Origin: 2011-GWA2-47-8b sp964361325
GTDB lineage: Bacteria; Patescibacteriota; Minisyncoccia; UBA6257; WO2-44-18
Direction of reading: 5' to 3'
Length of the DNA: 20,000 bases
Assembly: GCA_964361325.1 (NCBI GenBank)
Contig: CAYHZT010000012.1
Location: 1-20,000 of the forward strand
Every line of letters begins with the position of its first letter. Position 1 is the first letter of the stretch. Position numbers and translations under genes: made by a program. This document shows, one piece after another, positions 6,359 to 12,196 of the stretch. The notes under the pieces were generated by a model that ran no database searches, was not told where the DNA came from, and saw nothing but the letters and a program-made list of their open reading frames with translations.

Positions 6359-7474
6359 ATGAAAATAATAATACTAAGAAGTAATTTAAAAGAAAGTTTG
6401 TCCGCTGTGGAGAAAGCTATTTCAGAAAGTGGTAATCTTCCGATTTTAAAAAATGTTTTGTTAAAAACTTATAATAATAAGATTAAAATTGCCGCTACTA
6501 ACTTGGATTTGGCAATTACTAAACTGGCGTCAGGAAAAATAATAGAAGAAGGGGGAATTACCGTGCCTTTTTCCACTTTCTATAATCTTGTGAATAATAG
6601 CGACAGTGAAAGAATAACTATCGAAGTTGATAATAATAACCTAATTTTTAAAACCGATAATTACAGCGCCAGAATACAAGGCGTAGGCCACGAAGAATTT
6701 CCGATAATTCCTAAAATAGAAAACGAAGATCATTTTATAGAACTACAAACCCAAGTTTTTAAAGATGGAATTAGTAAGGTTTTAAGCGCGGTCCAGGTTT
6801 CCGAAATAAGGCCGGAGATTAGCGGGGTTTTATTTGATTTTCGATCTAATAGTCTTAAATTGGTCGCTACCGATGCGTTTCGTTTGGCGCAAAAAACCAT
6901 CGGAGATAGCCAGTTTAAAACAAATTTTGGCCAAGATTTTAAAATTATTGTTCCTTTAAAGACAATTAGCGAAGTAGTTAAAATCTTCTCGGAAAATCAA
7001 CCGATAAGAATTCACATAGACGGCAGTCAAATACTTTTTAAAAACGAAGACACAGAGTTAATTTCTCGTTTAATTAATGGGGAATATCCCGATTATGAGC
7101 AAATTATTCCTAAATCCACCGAAAATGAAATCACTTTGGATAAGTACCAATTAATTAACGCGGTAAAGCTTGCCAGTAATTTTTCCGGACGAACTAATGA
7201 CGTAAAGCTGAAAGTGGATGACAGTAAAAAAGTTATGGAAGTTTATTCCGCCAGCCAGTACGTCGGTGAAAACAATTATTTAATACCGGTAAAGGCAAAA
7301 GGCGACGGTTTTCCTGAAATCTCTTTTAACTGGCGGTATTTTTTGGACGGACTGAAAATCGTTGATGGAGAGAATTTATTTTTTGGCGCAAACGGCAGTA
7401 ACAAGCCCTCGGTTATAAAATCTCCCGAAGACCCGTCTTATTTTTATATTTTAATGCCGATCAAAAACGGATAA
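6359..7474 (+). CDS. dnaN: DNA polymerase III subunit beta (sliding clamp), 371 aa
   Basis: The clamp encircles DNA and tethers the replicase. The protein starts MKIIILRSNLKESLSAVEKAI, typical of clamp domain I, with the later family pieces LKNVLLKTYNNKIKIAATNLDLAI, an FDFRSNSLKLVATDAFRLA stretch in domain II, and INGEYPDYEQIIP, which leads into domain III. It ends in YILMPIKNG, corresponding to the conserved C-terminal MPMR-type strand. Length matches the family (about 366-378). It follows dnaA on the same strand. Its stop (7472-7474) touches the stop of the convergent penicillin-binding protein gene. Confidence 0.97.
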   Translation: MKIIILRSNLKESLSAVEKAISESGNLPILKNVLLKTYNNKIKIAATNLDLAITKLASGKIIEEGGITVPFSTFYNLVNNSDSERITIEVDNNNLIFKTDNYSARIQGVGHEEFPIIPKIENEDHFIELQTQVFKDGISKVLSAVQVSEIRPEISGVLFDFRSNSLKLVATDAFRLAQKTIGDSQFKTNFGQDFKIIVPLKTISEVVKIFSENQPIRIHIDGSQILFKNEDTELISRLINGEYPDYEQIIPKSTENEITLDKYQLINAVKLASNFSGRTNDVKLKVDDSKKVMEVYSASQYVGENNYLIPVKAKGDGFPEISFNWRYFLDGLKIVDGENLFFGANGSNKPSVIKSPEDPSYFYILMPIKNG

Positions 7475-7493
7475 TTATTTGTAAAGAATAATT
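7473..7493. terminator. Weak hairpin across the abutting dnaN and PBP stops
   Basis: AATTATT (7473-7479) pairs perfectly with AATAATT (7487-7493) around a 7-base loop. The stem is all A-T and bridges two convergent genes with no intergenic space. It might act as a weak bidirectional terminator, but the low stability makes chance likely. Confidence 0.25.
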
Positions 7494-9877
7494 TCCTTTT
7501 CGGCGCGTTGATTAAGCTCATCAGTCGCGACAATTTTAAGAATATTTTGCGTATCAAGGTTATTAACCGTAAGATTCTTTCGGTAGGAATAAACACCACT
7601 CGCCAGATTAGAGATATTATCTACAGGCGTATTATTTAAATAAACCTCCAATTTTTTTAAATTTAGCGATGAGCGCACATCCGCCGATAAATAAAACACG
7701 TTGCGGACAAACTCGCCGTTCTTTGGAGTCAAAAATTCAATATCCAGAGAAACATCATTGTTTTTTAATTGCGCGTTGTCGGGTAAGGGTTTGTTGTATG
7801 AATTTTCAAAATTGGGAATATTATTTTTTGCCCAGGCTAAGACCGGCTCTTCCCAGTTTTGAAATTGCGGATCGTTTTCGGGGTTAGTCGGTTCAGGCCC
7901 GAGAGGGTCCTTTTTGTTCACATAATAAAGAAGGTCATGAATTTGGGGATATTTTTGACCGTCTGCCCAATAATCTACTACGTATTGGCCGTTAAGCATC
8001 GGCTTTTGAACAAAAATCGGCTCCGGTCGATTAAAGGCCTCGCCGGGGCGGTCTATAAGAGCTTCGTTCATAAAAGCGCTCCAAATAGGGACGGCGGCTA
8101 AAATACTGGAACCTTTTTTAAACATCGGGCTGTTGTCGTTATTACCGGCCCAAACCCCTACCACTAGCGATGATGCATAGCCCATTGCCCAAGCATCGCG
8201 ATAATCGTTGGTGGTGCCCGTTTTAAGCGCTACTTCATGATTAGGAAAGACGGTCAAACCCAAACTATTGGCAAAAAGCGGCGCGCGGCTTTTAACGTCG
8301 GATAAAATATCATTTATCAGACGCGCGTATTGAGGTTCTATGACATTTGCCGGTTCGTCGGCATATTCTTCCAAAACTTTTCCGTCATCTTCCACTTTTA
8401 AAATAAATGATTGCTTATGGAGCGTGCCTTCTTGCGCGAAAACAGAATAAGTATTAACTAAATCTATTAGTTTCACTTCGCCGCCCCCGAGCACTAACGA
8501 AAGGCCGTAACGACTCCGTTCGGTAAGGGTAGTAATTCCAAAATCTCGAGCGAGTTTCAAAAAGTTATCAATCCCGGCCAGATACAGAGTTTTAATCGCC
8601 GGAATATTAATTGATTGGCTTAATGCTTGGCGTAAAGTTACCGGACCGCGGAAAATTTCGTCAAAGTTTTGCGGTTTATAACTTTTTTCCGGATCACCGG
8701 TATTATCGAATTCTGTTTCTAAATCAAAAACTACCGTATCGGGAGTAAGTCCTTTTTTAAAAGCAGCCGCGTAAACCAGTGGCTTAGTCGCGGAGCCCGG
8801 TTGTCTCAATCCTTGAGTAGCGACATCAAAATTCCCCTCGATTTCTTTATCAAAATAATTCCTGGAACCCACTAACGCCAAAATTTGCCCGGTGGTGGCA
8901 TCTTGCGCAACCAGGGCCGCGTTTTTGCCTTCATAAAGTTCCTGATTCCGCGCCGCGCCTTCCGCGACTGCTTTTTCCGCGCCTTCCTGTAGTTTCCAAT
9001 CGAGAGTGGTCATTACTTTCAATCCGGTGGTTCTGACAAAATCCTCCCCATACTTATTATTAAGATAGTCTTGGACCATCATGACGAAATGCGGCGCTTT
9101 GATACTTGTGTAGTTATCCGCGAACGCCAATTTTTGGTTTTGGGCTTCGGTTTTCTCATTTTCGCTGATCAAACCGAGCGTTGCCATTTTTTCTAGCGCG
9201 GTATTTTTACGCGCCATCAGTTCGTCCGAATGAGAACCCCACGGAGAGTAATAACTGGGCGCTTGCGGCAAACTGGCTAAAAGCGCCGCTTCGGCAAGAT
9301 TGAGGTCTTTGGCTTTTTTATCAAAAAACGTTTTAGCGGCGGCTTCCACTCCGTAAGCATTTGAGCCGTATGGAATCTGATTAAGATAAAGATTGAGAAT
9401 TTCATCTTTGCTAAACTTTTTTTCCAAGCGAATTGCCAAAACTAATTCTTTAAATTTACGAGTTATAGACCGTTGGGAAGTCAAAAATGCGTTTTTGGCA
9501 AGCTGTTGAGTGATAGTTGAACCGCCTTGGGCGCGCGAGCCGCTTAAGGGTTTTAGAATAAGGCCGCGAATAAGGCCACGAATTGAAAACGCGGAGTGCG
9601 TATAAAATCCCTCATCCTCAATGGCTATAGTGGCCTGCTTTATGTTATTGGGAATTTCTTCAAAAGGTATAACGGTTCGTTTTTCTTCACCGTGAATTTC
9701 ATAAAGAAGTGTCTCGCCGGTGCGGTCATAAATTTTTGTGGATTCAAAAACCTGCCGGCTACTCAAGAAATCGGCGTTCGGCAAATCTTTAATGATAATA
9801 AAAAAATAAATTATTCCCGCTACCGCGAAAATAAATAAACCGATTATCGCGCCTGTTACAAGTTTTTTCACTACCAT
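7475..9877 (-). CDS. Class A penicillin-binding protein (PBP1A family), 800 aa
   Basis: A bifunctional wall synthase: GT51 glycosyltransferase polymerises lipid II and the transpeptidase cross-links the strands outside the membrane. A membrane anchor (about residues 7-29) follows a short basic start. GT51 motifs are EDEGFYTH (catalytic E87), GGSTITQQLAKN (118-129), a KFKELVLAIRLE helix and LNQIPYGSNAYG. The transpeptidase has SATK (S362, K365), SIN (S422-N424) and KTGT (from K552). A C-terminal extension of about 90 residues (LTPKNGEF...) looks like an immunoglobulin-like domain. ATG 9877 is two bases after a TATAAT, which is too close for a transcribed start; GTG 9871 (third codon) would be a leaderless start and gives the more usual M-KKLV. 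Its stop abuts that of dnaN. Confidence 0.96.
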   Translation of the reverse strand: MVVKKLVTGAIIGLFIFAVAGIIYFFIIIKDLPNADFLSSRQVFESTKIYDRTGETLLYEIHGEEKRTVIPFEEIPNNIKQATIAIEDEGFYTHSAFSIRGLIRGLILKPLSGSRAQGGSTITQQLAKNAFLTSQRSITRKFKELVLAIRLEKKFSKDEILNLYLNQIPYGSNAYGVEAAAKTFFDKKAKDLNLAEAALLASLPQAPSYYSPWGSHSDELMARKNTALEKMATLGLISENEKTEAQNQKLAFADNYTSIKAPHFVMMVQDYLNNKYGEDFVRTTGLKVMTTLDWKLQEGAEKAVAEGAARNQELYEGKNAALVAQDATTGQILALVGSRNYFDKEIEGNFDVATQGLRQPGSATKPLVYAAAFKKGLTPDTVVFDLETEFDNTGDPEKSYKPQNFDEIFRGPVTLRQALSQSINIPAIKTLYLAGIDNFLKLARDFGITTLTERSRYGLSLVLGGGEVKLIDLVNTYSVFAQEGTLHKQSFILKVEDDGKVLEEYADEPANVIEPQYARLINDILSDVKSRAPLFANSLGLTVFPNHEVALKTGTTNDYRDAWAMGYASSLVVGVWAGNNDNSPMFKKGSSILAAVPIWSAFMNEALIDRPGEAFNRPEPIFVQKPMLNGQYVVDYWADGQKYPQIHDLLYYVNKKDPLGPEPTNPENDPQFQNWEEPVLAWAKNNIPNFENSYNKPLPDNAQLKNNDVSLDIEFLTPKNGEFVRNVFYLSADVRSSLNLKKLEVYLNNTPVDNISNLASGVYSYRKNLTVNNLDTQNILKIVATDELNQRAEKEIILYK

Positions 9878-9879
9878 AT

Positions 9880-9906
9880 ATTATAATAAAATCCCCTAAG
9901 TGTCTA
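9880..9906 (-). promoter_or_regulatory. Predicted promoter of the penicillin-binding protein gene
   Basis: Minus strand: TAGACA (complement of 9901-9906) and either TATAAT (9880-9885, 15-base spacer) or TAATAT (9878-9883, 17-base spacer). With the latter the -10 ends six bases before GTG 9871. The -35 lies inside the loop of the upstream hairpin, so terminator and promoter are interleaved. Confidence 0.45.
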
Positions 9907-9942
9907 TCCACCGGATGCGGATAAATTTAGGGGATTTTATTA
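9884..9942 (-). terminator. 16-bp-stem hairpin behind the acidic-protein gene
   Basis: 9884-9899 pairs with 9927-9942 without mismatch (core AAAATCCCCTAA / TTAGGGGATTTT). The 27-base loop contains a further small inverted repeat (TATCC / GGATA). The stem includes the stop codon of the acidic-protein gene and ends in a T-rich run on either strand, so it probably terminates that transcript. Confidence 0.65.
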
Positions 9943-10098
9943 ATAATTTTTCTCTTCTTCCTCTTCGTCAGATTCTTTATCTTCGCTTAACTCTTCGTCT
10001 TCTCCTTCCTCTTCTTCCAGATCTTCATCTATATCGTCATCTGCCATTTTTTCGCCTTCAAATTCTCTGGCGTGTAAGATTTTTTTAATCTCAATCAT
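9940..10098 (-). CDS. Small, extremely acidic protein, 52 aa
   Basis: The complement encodes MIEIKKILHAREFEGEKMAD followed by an Asp/Glu run and ends EEEEEKNY. Twenty-seven of 52 residues are acidic, nearly all after residue 19. I do not recognise a family; acidic tails of this kind occur in nucleic-acid-mimic and RNA-polymerase-associated proteins, but that is only analogy. An internal start at M18 has a Shine-Dalgarno-like GAAGG seven bases upstream and would give a 35-aa, almost purely acidic protein. A near-consensus promoter upstream and a strong hairpin at the stop frame it as an independent gene. Glu-rich codon runs can occur by chance, so the promoter and terminator are the main support. 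Confidence 0.68.
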   Translation of the reverse strand: MIEIKKILHAREFEGEKMADDDIDEDLEEEEGEDEELSEDKESDEEEEEKNY

Positions 10099-10171
10099 CA
10101 AAATGTTTTAAGGTTACGACCTTTTTATTTTAATTCTCAAAATCCTCACAATTTTGAATTTATTAAAGAGG

Positions 10172-10199
10172 ATTATAACTTGGCCCATTAGCCTGTCAA
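10172..10199 (-). promoter_or_regulatory. Near-consensus sigma-70 promoter for the acidic-protein gene
   Basis: Minus strand TTGACA (complement of 10194-10199), 16-base spacer, TATAAT (complement of 10172-10177). Both hexamers are perfect. The -35 lies in the last codons of ruvC. Transcription would start near 10165, giving a leader of about 67 bases with two small hairpins (AAGGT/ACCTT and CAAAAT/ATTTTG), unlike the leaderless genes elsewhere in the window. Confidence 0.75.
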
Positions 10200-10700
10200 G
10201 CCCCTATCCGTATGCGTTCCGGGCTTAAGAGAGTTAAGGCGGAGATTACTGGCGGCTGTTATGGCTATAGCCAGGGCGTCGCTGGCATCGTCGTATCCCG
10301 GTAGTTCGTTTATTTTTAAAATTATTTTCACCATCTTAGCAACGCCGATTTTGTCTGCAAGACCGTAACCGGCAACCTGGGCCTTCACCTCATTTGGGGC
10401 GTATTCAACGATAGGAACGCCATTTTCCAAAAGTATAGAAAGAAGAACTCCTCGTGCGTGGGCAACCTCCATCGCTGTTTTTCGGTTCTTCGCGAAAAAA
10501 AGTTTTTCTATCGCGGCCAGATCAGGGCGCGATTCGGCTAATAATTCACGGAAATAAACAGAGAGTCGGGAAATTTTTTCCGGCAAGGATTTCCGATTAG
10601 GCTCAATAACCCCGTGCCGCACAAGCTTTAATCCGCCGTCGGTTTCTATCAACCCGTAACCGATGCGCGAAGTGCCCGGATCGATTCCTAAAATTTTCAT
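10188..10700 (-). CDS. ruvC: Crossover junction endodeoxyribonuclease RuvC, 170 aa
   Basis: RuvC resolves Holliday junctions as a dimer with RuvAB. The RNase H-like catalytic acids are all present: D7 in GIDPGT, E65 in AIEKLFF, and D138 and D141 in DDASDALA, at the spacing known from Escherichia coli RuvC. The VAGYGLADK segment (109-117) matches the conserved VxGYGxADK loop. Length is normal. The start overlaps the yebC stop as ATGA, so the two genes are coupled, as in many bacteria where yebC precedes ruvC. No ruvA is next to it; ruvB is about 3.4 kb away on the other strand. Confidence 0.96.
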   Translation of the reverse strand: MKILGIDPGTSRIGYGLIETDGGLKLVRHGVIEPNRKSLPEKISRLSVYFRELLAESRPDLAAIEKLFFAKNRKTAMEVAHARGVLLSILLENGVPIVEYAPNEVKAQVAGYGLADKIGVAKMVKIILKINELPGYDDASDALAIAITAASNLRLNSLKPGTHTDRGLTG

Positions 10701-11230
10701 TGCGCGTTCGTGATAACTCTCTGCACGTCATTATGTTCTTCCAATTTTTGAATCAGGCTTTGGAGCGCTTGCTTGGCGGCATCCGAAATTTGCTGCGGGA
10801 ATTTAGCCTTCCATTCGCCCCGTCCGCCGGCTGGCGGATCAAAAGACCACAACACGCTTCCCTGAGTTGCCATTTTCACGCCGTTTTTGTCCAGAAGGTG
10901 GCGGATTTCAGAAATAGTGCGATTACGATTGTCGGTAATGGCTTCGATTATAATCGCGGCCTTCTCCGGACCATAAGCTTCAATAACAATTTCTTCCAAG
11001 TTTTTTTCTTCAGACGCTCTGTTAATCGCGCGTTCTATATTTTCCTGCGGCACATTACTCTCTTTGGCTTTTTCTATTGCCGAGCGGAGATGGGGATTAA
11101 AATCAGGCTTAGGTTCGCTTTTGGCCGCGATGGAAATCGCCGCCAGCAGTTTGGTAAAAACGGCGCTTCGTTCCTTGTCGGTCTTGCCTTTTTTATGCTG
11201 AATTTGAGACCACTTATTATGACCGGACAT
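10697..11230 (-). CDS. yebC: YebC/PmpR-family protein, short form, 177 aa
   Basis: The family start MSGHNKWSQIQHKKGKTDKE fixes the initiation codon at 11230 rather than the in-frame ATG at 11248; a TACAAT box ending six bases upstream agrees. YebC-family proteins act as transcription regulators and, in recent work, as ribosome factors that help translate proline stretches. Domain I (about 1-75) and part of domain II are present up to GVKMATQGSVLWSF, but the segment after it is replaced by a short linker (DPPAGGRGEW). Only the terminal helix LIQKLEEHNDVQRVITNAQ of the normal ending remains. The protein is thus about 60 residues shorter than the usual 240. Coupled to ruvC by ATGA. Confidence 0.93.
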   Translation of the reverse strand: MSGHNKWSQIQHKKGKTDKERSAVFTKLLAAISIAAKSEPKPDFNPHLRSAIEKAKESNVPQENIERAINRASEEKNLEEIVIEAYGPEKAAIIIEAITDNRNRTISEIRHLLDKNGVKMATQGSVLWSFDPPAGGRGEWKAKFPQQISDAAKQALQSLIQKLEEHNDVQRVITNAQ

Positions 11231-11236
11231 GCCTTG

Positions 11237-11265
11237 ATTGTATGCCAATAAAAAAGCCCATTCAA
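11237..11265 (-). promoter_or_regulatory. yebC-ruvC promoter, leaderless, sharing DNA with a terminator
   Basis: Minus strand TTGAAT (complement of 11260-11265), 17-base spacer, TACAAT (complement of 11237-11242), then six bases to the yebC ATG. The -35 is part of the terminator stem of the upstream cassette. Confidence 0.65.
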
Positions 11266-11284
11266 GTTTTACCTTGAATGGGCT
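11250..11284 (-). terminator. Intrinsic terminator of the lipoprotein cassette
   Basis: An 11-base perfect stem (11255-11265 with 11274-11284; AGCCCATTCAA/TTGAATGGGCT), 8-base loop, followed on the minus strand by a run of six Ts (complement of 11250-11255). It lies just behind the 73-aa gene and is the best intrinsic terminator in the window. Confidence 0.88.
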
Positions 11285-11303
11285 GGGGGTAGGGAGGATG
11301 GGG

Positions 11304-11525
11304 TTAGGTCTGCATTTCCAGAATCAGCTGGTCGTACGCCTCGTTGGCGCTCTTATTGTCGCCGGCGAGCTGCACGATCTTCTTGCCATGCTCTTCGCAG
11401 TAGTAGCCGCCATCAATGAAGACCGCGGCGAACTTGCTGCATTTATCAAACCATGACAGGTGGCACGGGAGCGGATCTTCTCCGTTGTACGGCAGAACGA
11501 GCGGACGACTCGTTGTCTGGTCCAT
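11304..11525 (-). CDS. Small orphan Cys/His protein, 73 aa
   Basis: No family recognised. Residues C21, C29, C43 and H46 (PCHLSWFDKC ... YYCEEHG) could bind one zinc ion in a treble-clef-like fold, but the spacing is not a named motif. A good Shine-Dalgarno sequence (AGAGGAG, complement of 11534-11540) lies about eight bases before ATG 11525. The gene follows the lipoprotein gene by 22 bases and precedes a strong terminator, so the pair forms a two-gene transcript. Base composition is clearly richer in G+C (35 of 60 in 11341-11400) than neighbouring housekeeping genes (17 of 60 in 6361-6420), which suggests recent acquisition. The gene structure is convincing; the function is unknown. Confidence 0.72.
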   Translation of the reverse strand: MDQTTSRPLVLPYNGEDPLPCHLSWFDKCSKFAAVFIDGGYYCEEHGKKIVQLAGDNKSANEAYDQLILEMQT

Positions 11526-11547
11526 AAAAAGCTCTCCTCTTTAAAAC

Positions 11548-11988
11548 CTATTTCCGTTTCCGAAAATCATCCGAAGTCAGGATCCAGGTTTCTGCCCGGC
11601 CTCCCGAATTGGAACTGTACGAACTGTACCAGTAGGACCCGCCGGCGTGGAAGGTGTTATCCACCGCGCCGGTCAAGTTGCCGTCTTCATCCTTGGCAAC
11701 GACGATCACATTGGCAGTCACCTGTTCGCTTGTTGAACCGCGGACAGTGATTACGAATGACTGTCCGGGTTTCACTCCGCTCGCTACCGAGTAGCCGTTG
11801 ACGGTCACATCGAAATCATAGAACTCTGTGTTGTTTAACACAGTGATGATGTTCGAGGCGCGCATCGGCAAATTCGTGCTGACACTGACCATTCCGTCCA
11901 GAACGCTTGCCACGCCGGATACCACCTGGCAACCGAGCAGGAAAGTGGGGATAAGCAGAACAATCAGGGCCTTGCAGAAAGTCTTCAC
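11548..11988 (-). CDS. Putative lipoprotein, 146 aa
   Basis: GTG 11988 is preceded by GGAGG (complement of 11994-11998) at a five-base spacing, which decides the start. The N-terminus MKTFCKALIVLLIPTFLLGC is a lipoprotein signal peptide with lipobox LLGC, Cys20 being the lipidated residue. The mature part is Val/Thr/Ser rich and beta-type, resembling a single immunoglobulin-like or similar domain: FYDFDVTVNGYSV, then GQSFVITVRG, ending in a Tyr/Ser-rich segment (GGSYWYSSYSSNSGG). No family recognised. It has a near-consensus promoter and shares a transcript with the 73-aa gene. Its G+C-rich codon use and Shine-Dalgarno site differ from its surroundings. Lipobox processing in CPR bacteria, often said to lack full envelope lipid synthesis, would be worth noting. 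Confidence 0.78.
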   Translation of the reverse strand: MKTFCKALIVLLIPTFLLGCQVVSGVASVLDGMVSVSTNLPMRASNIITVLNNTEFYDFDVTVNGYSVASGVKPGQSFVITVRGSTSEQVTANVIVVAKDEDGNLTGAVDNTFHAGGSYWYSSYSSNSGGRAETWILTSDDFRKRK

Positions 11989-12037
11989 TGGAACCTCCTA
12001 TTTTTATTGGTGTTTTTCAATGTCCGAAACTGTTCTA

Positions 12038-12066
12038 AATATAGCACACACCAGCCAATTTGTCAA
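12038..12066 (-). promoter_or_regulatory. Near-consensus promoter of the lipoprotein cassette
   Basis: Minus strand TTGACA (complement of 12061-12066), exactly 17 bases, TATATT (complement of 12038-12043). The transcript would start near 12031 and have a leader of about 43 bases ending in a strong Shine-Dalgarno site. Confidence 0.78.
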
Positions 12067-12092
12067 GGTGCGCAAAAATAGAACGACAGAGC

Positions 12093-12161
12093 TTGACCCC
12101 GTCACCTATCCGAGAGTGCGAAGCTAGGCGCGGTGTACTCTTGGATAGGTGTGGGGTTGAA
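12093..12161. repeat. Long imperfect inverted repeat upstream of pilB
   Basis: 12093-12117 pairs with 12137-12161 around a 19-base loop. The inner 15 pairs (CACCTATCCGAGAGT / ACTCTTGGATAGGTG) contain one G-T pair when read on the plus strand; an outer block ACCCC/GGGGT follows after a small internal loop. It lies between two divergent promoters and upstream of the pilB -10, so it would not be in the pilB mRNA. It may be a terminator, a protein site or a dispersed repeat. Confidence 0.6.
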
Positions 12162-12171
12162 TTATGTTTTT

Positions 12172-12177
12172 TATAAT
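12172..12177 (+). promoter_or_regulatory. -10 element of pilB
   Basis: A perfect TATAAT after a T run; no good -35 at the usual distance. It ends six bases before an ATG at 12184 that is out of frame with pilB, and 19 bases before the pilB ATG itself. Confidence 0.5.
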
Positions 12178-12196
12178 GCTTAAATGAAAAAAGAAC

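Noticed and set aside
9900..10088. A 62-codon plus-strand frame rich in Leu and Arg
   Set aside because: It is the reverse complement of the acidic-protein gene; GAA/GAG-rich codons read backwards give Ser/Leu-rich sequence.
10700..11251. A 183-codon open frame on the plus strand
   Set aside because: It is exactly antisense to yebC, whose family sequence is certain. The translation is Phe/Arg-rich without any motif.
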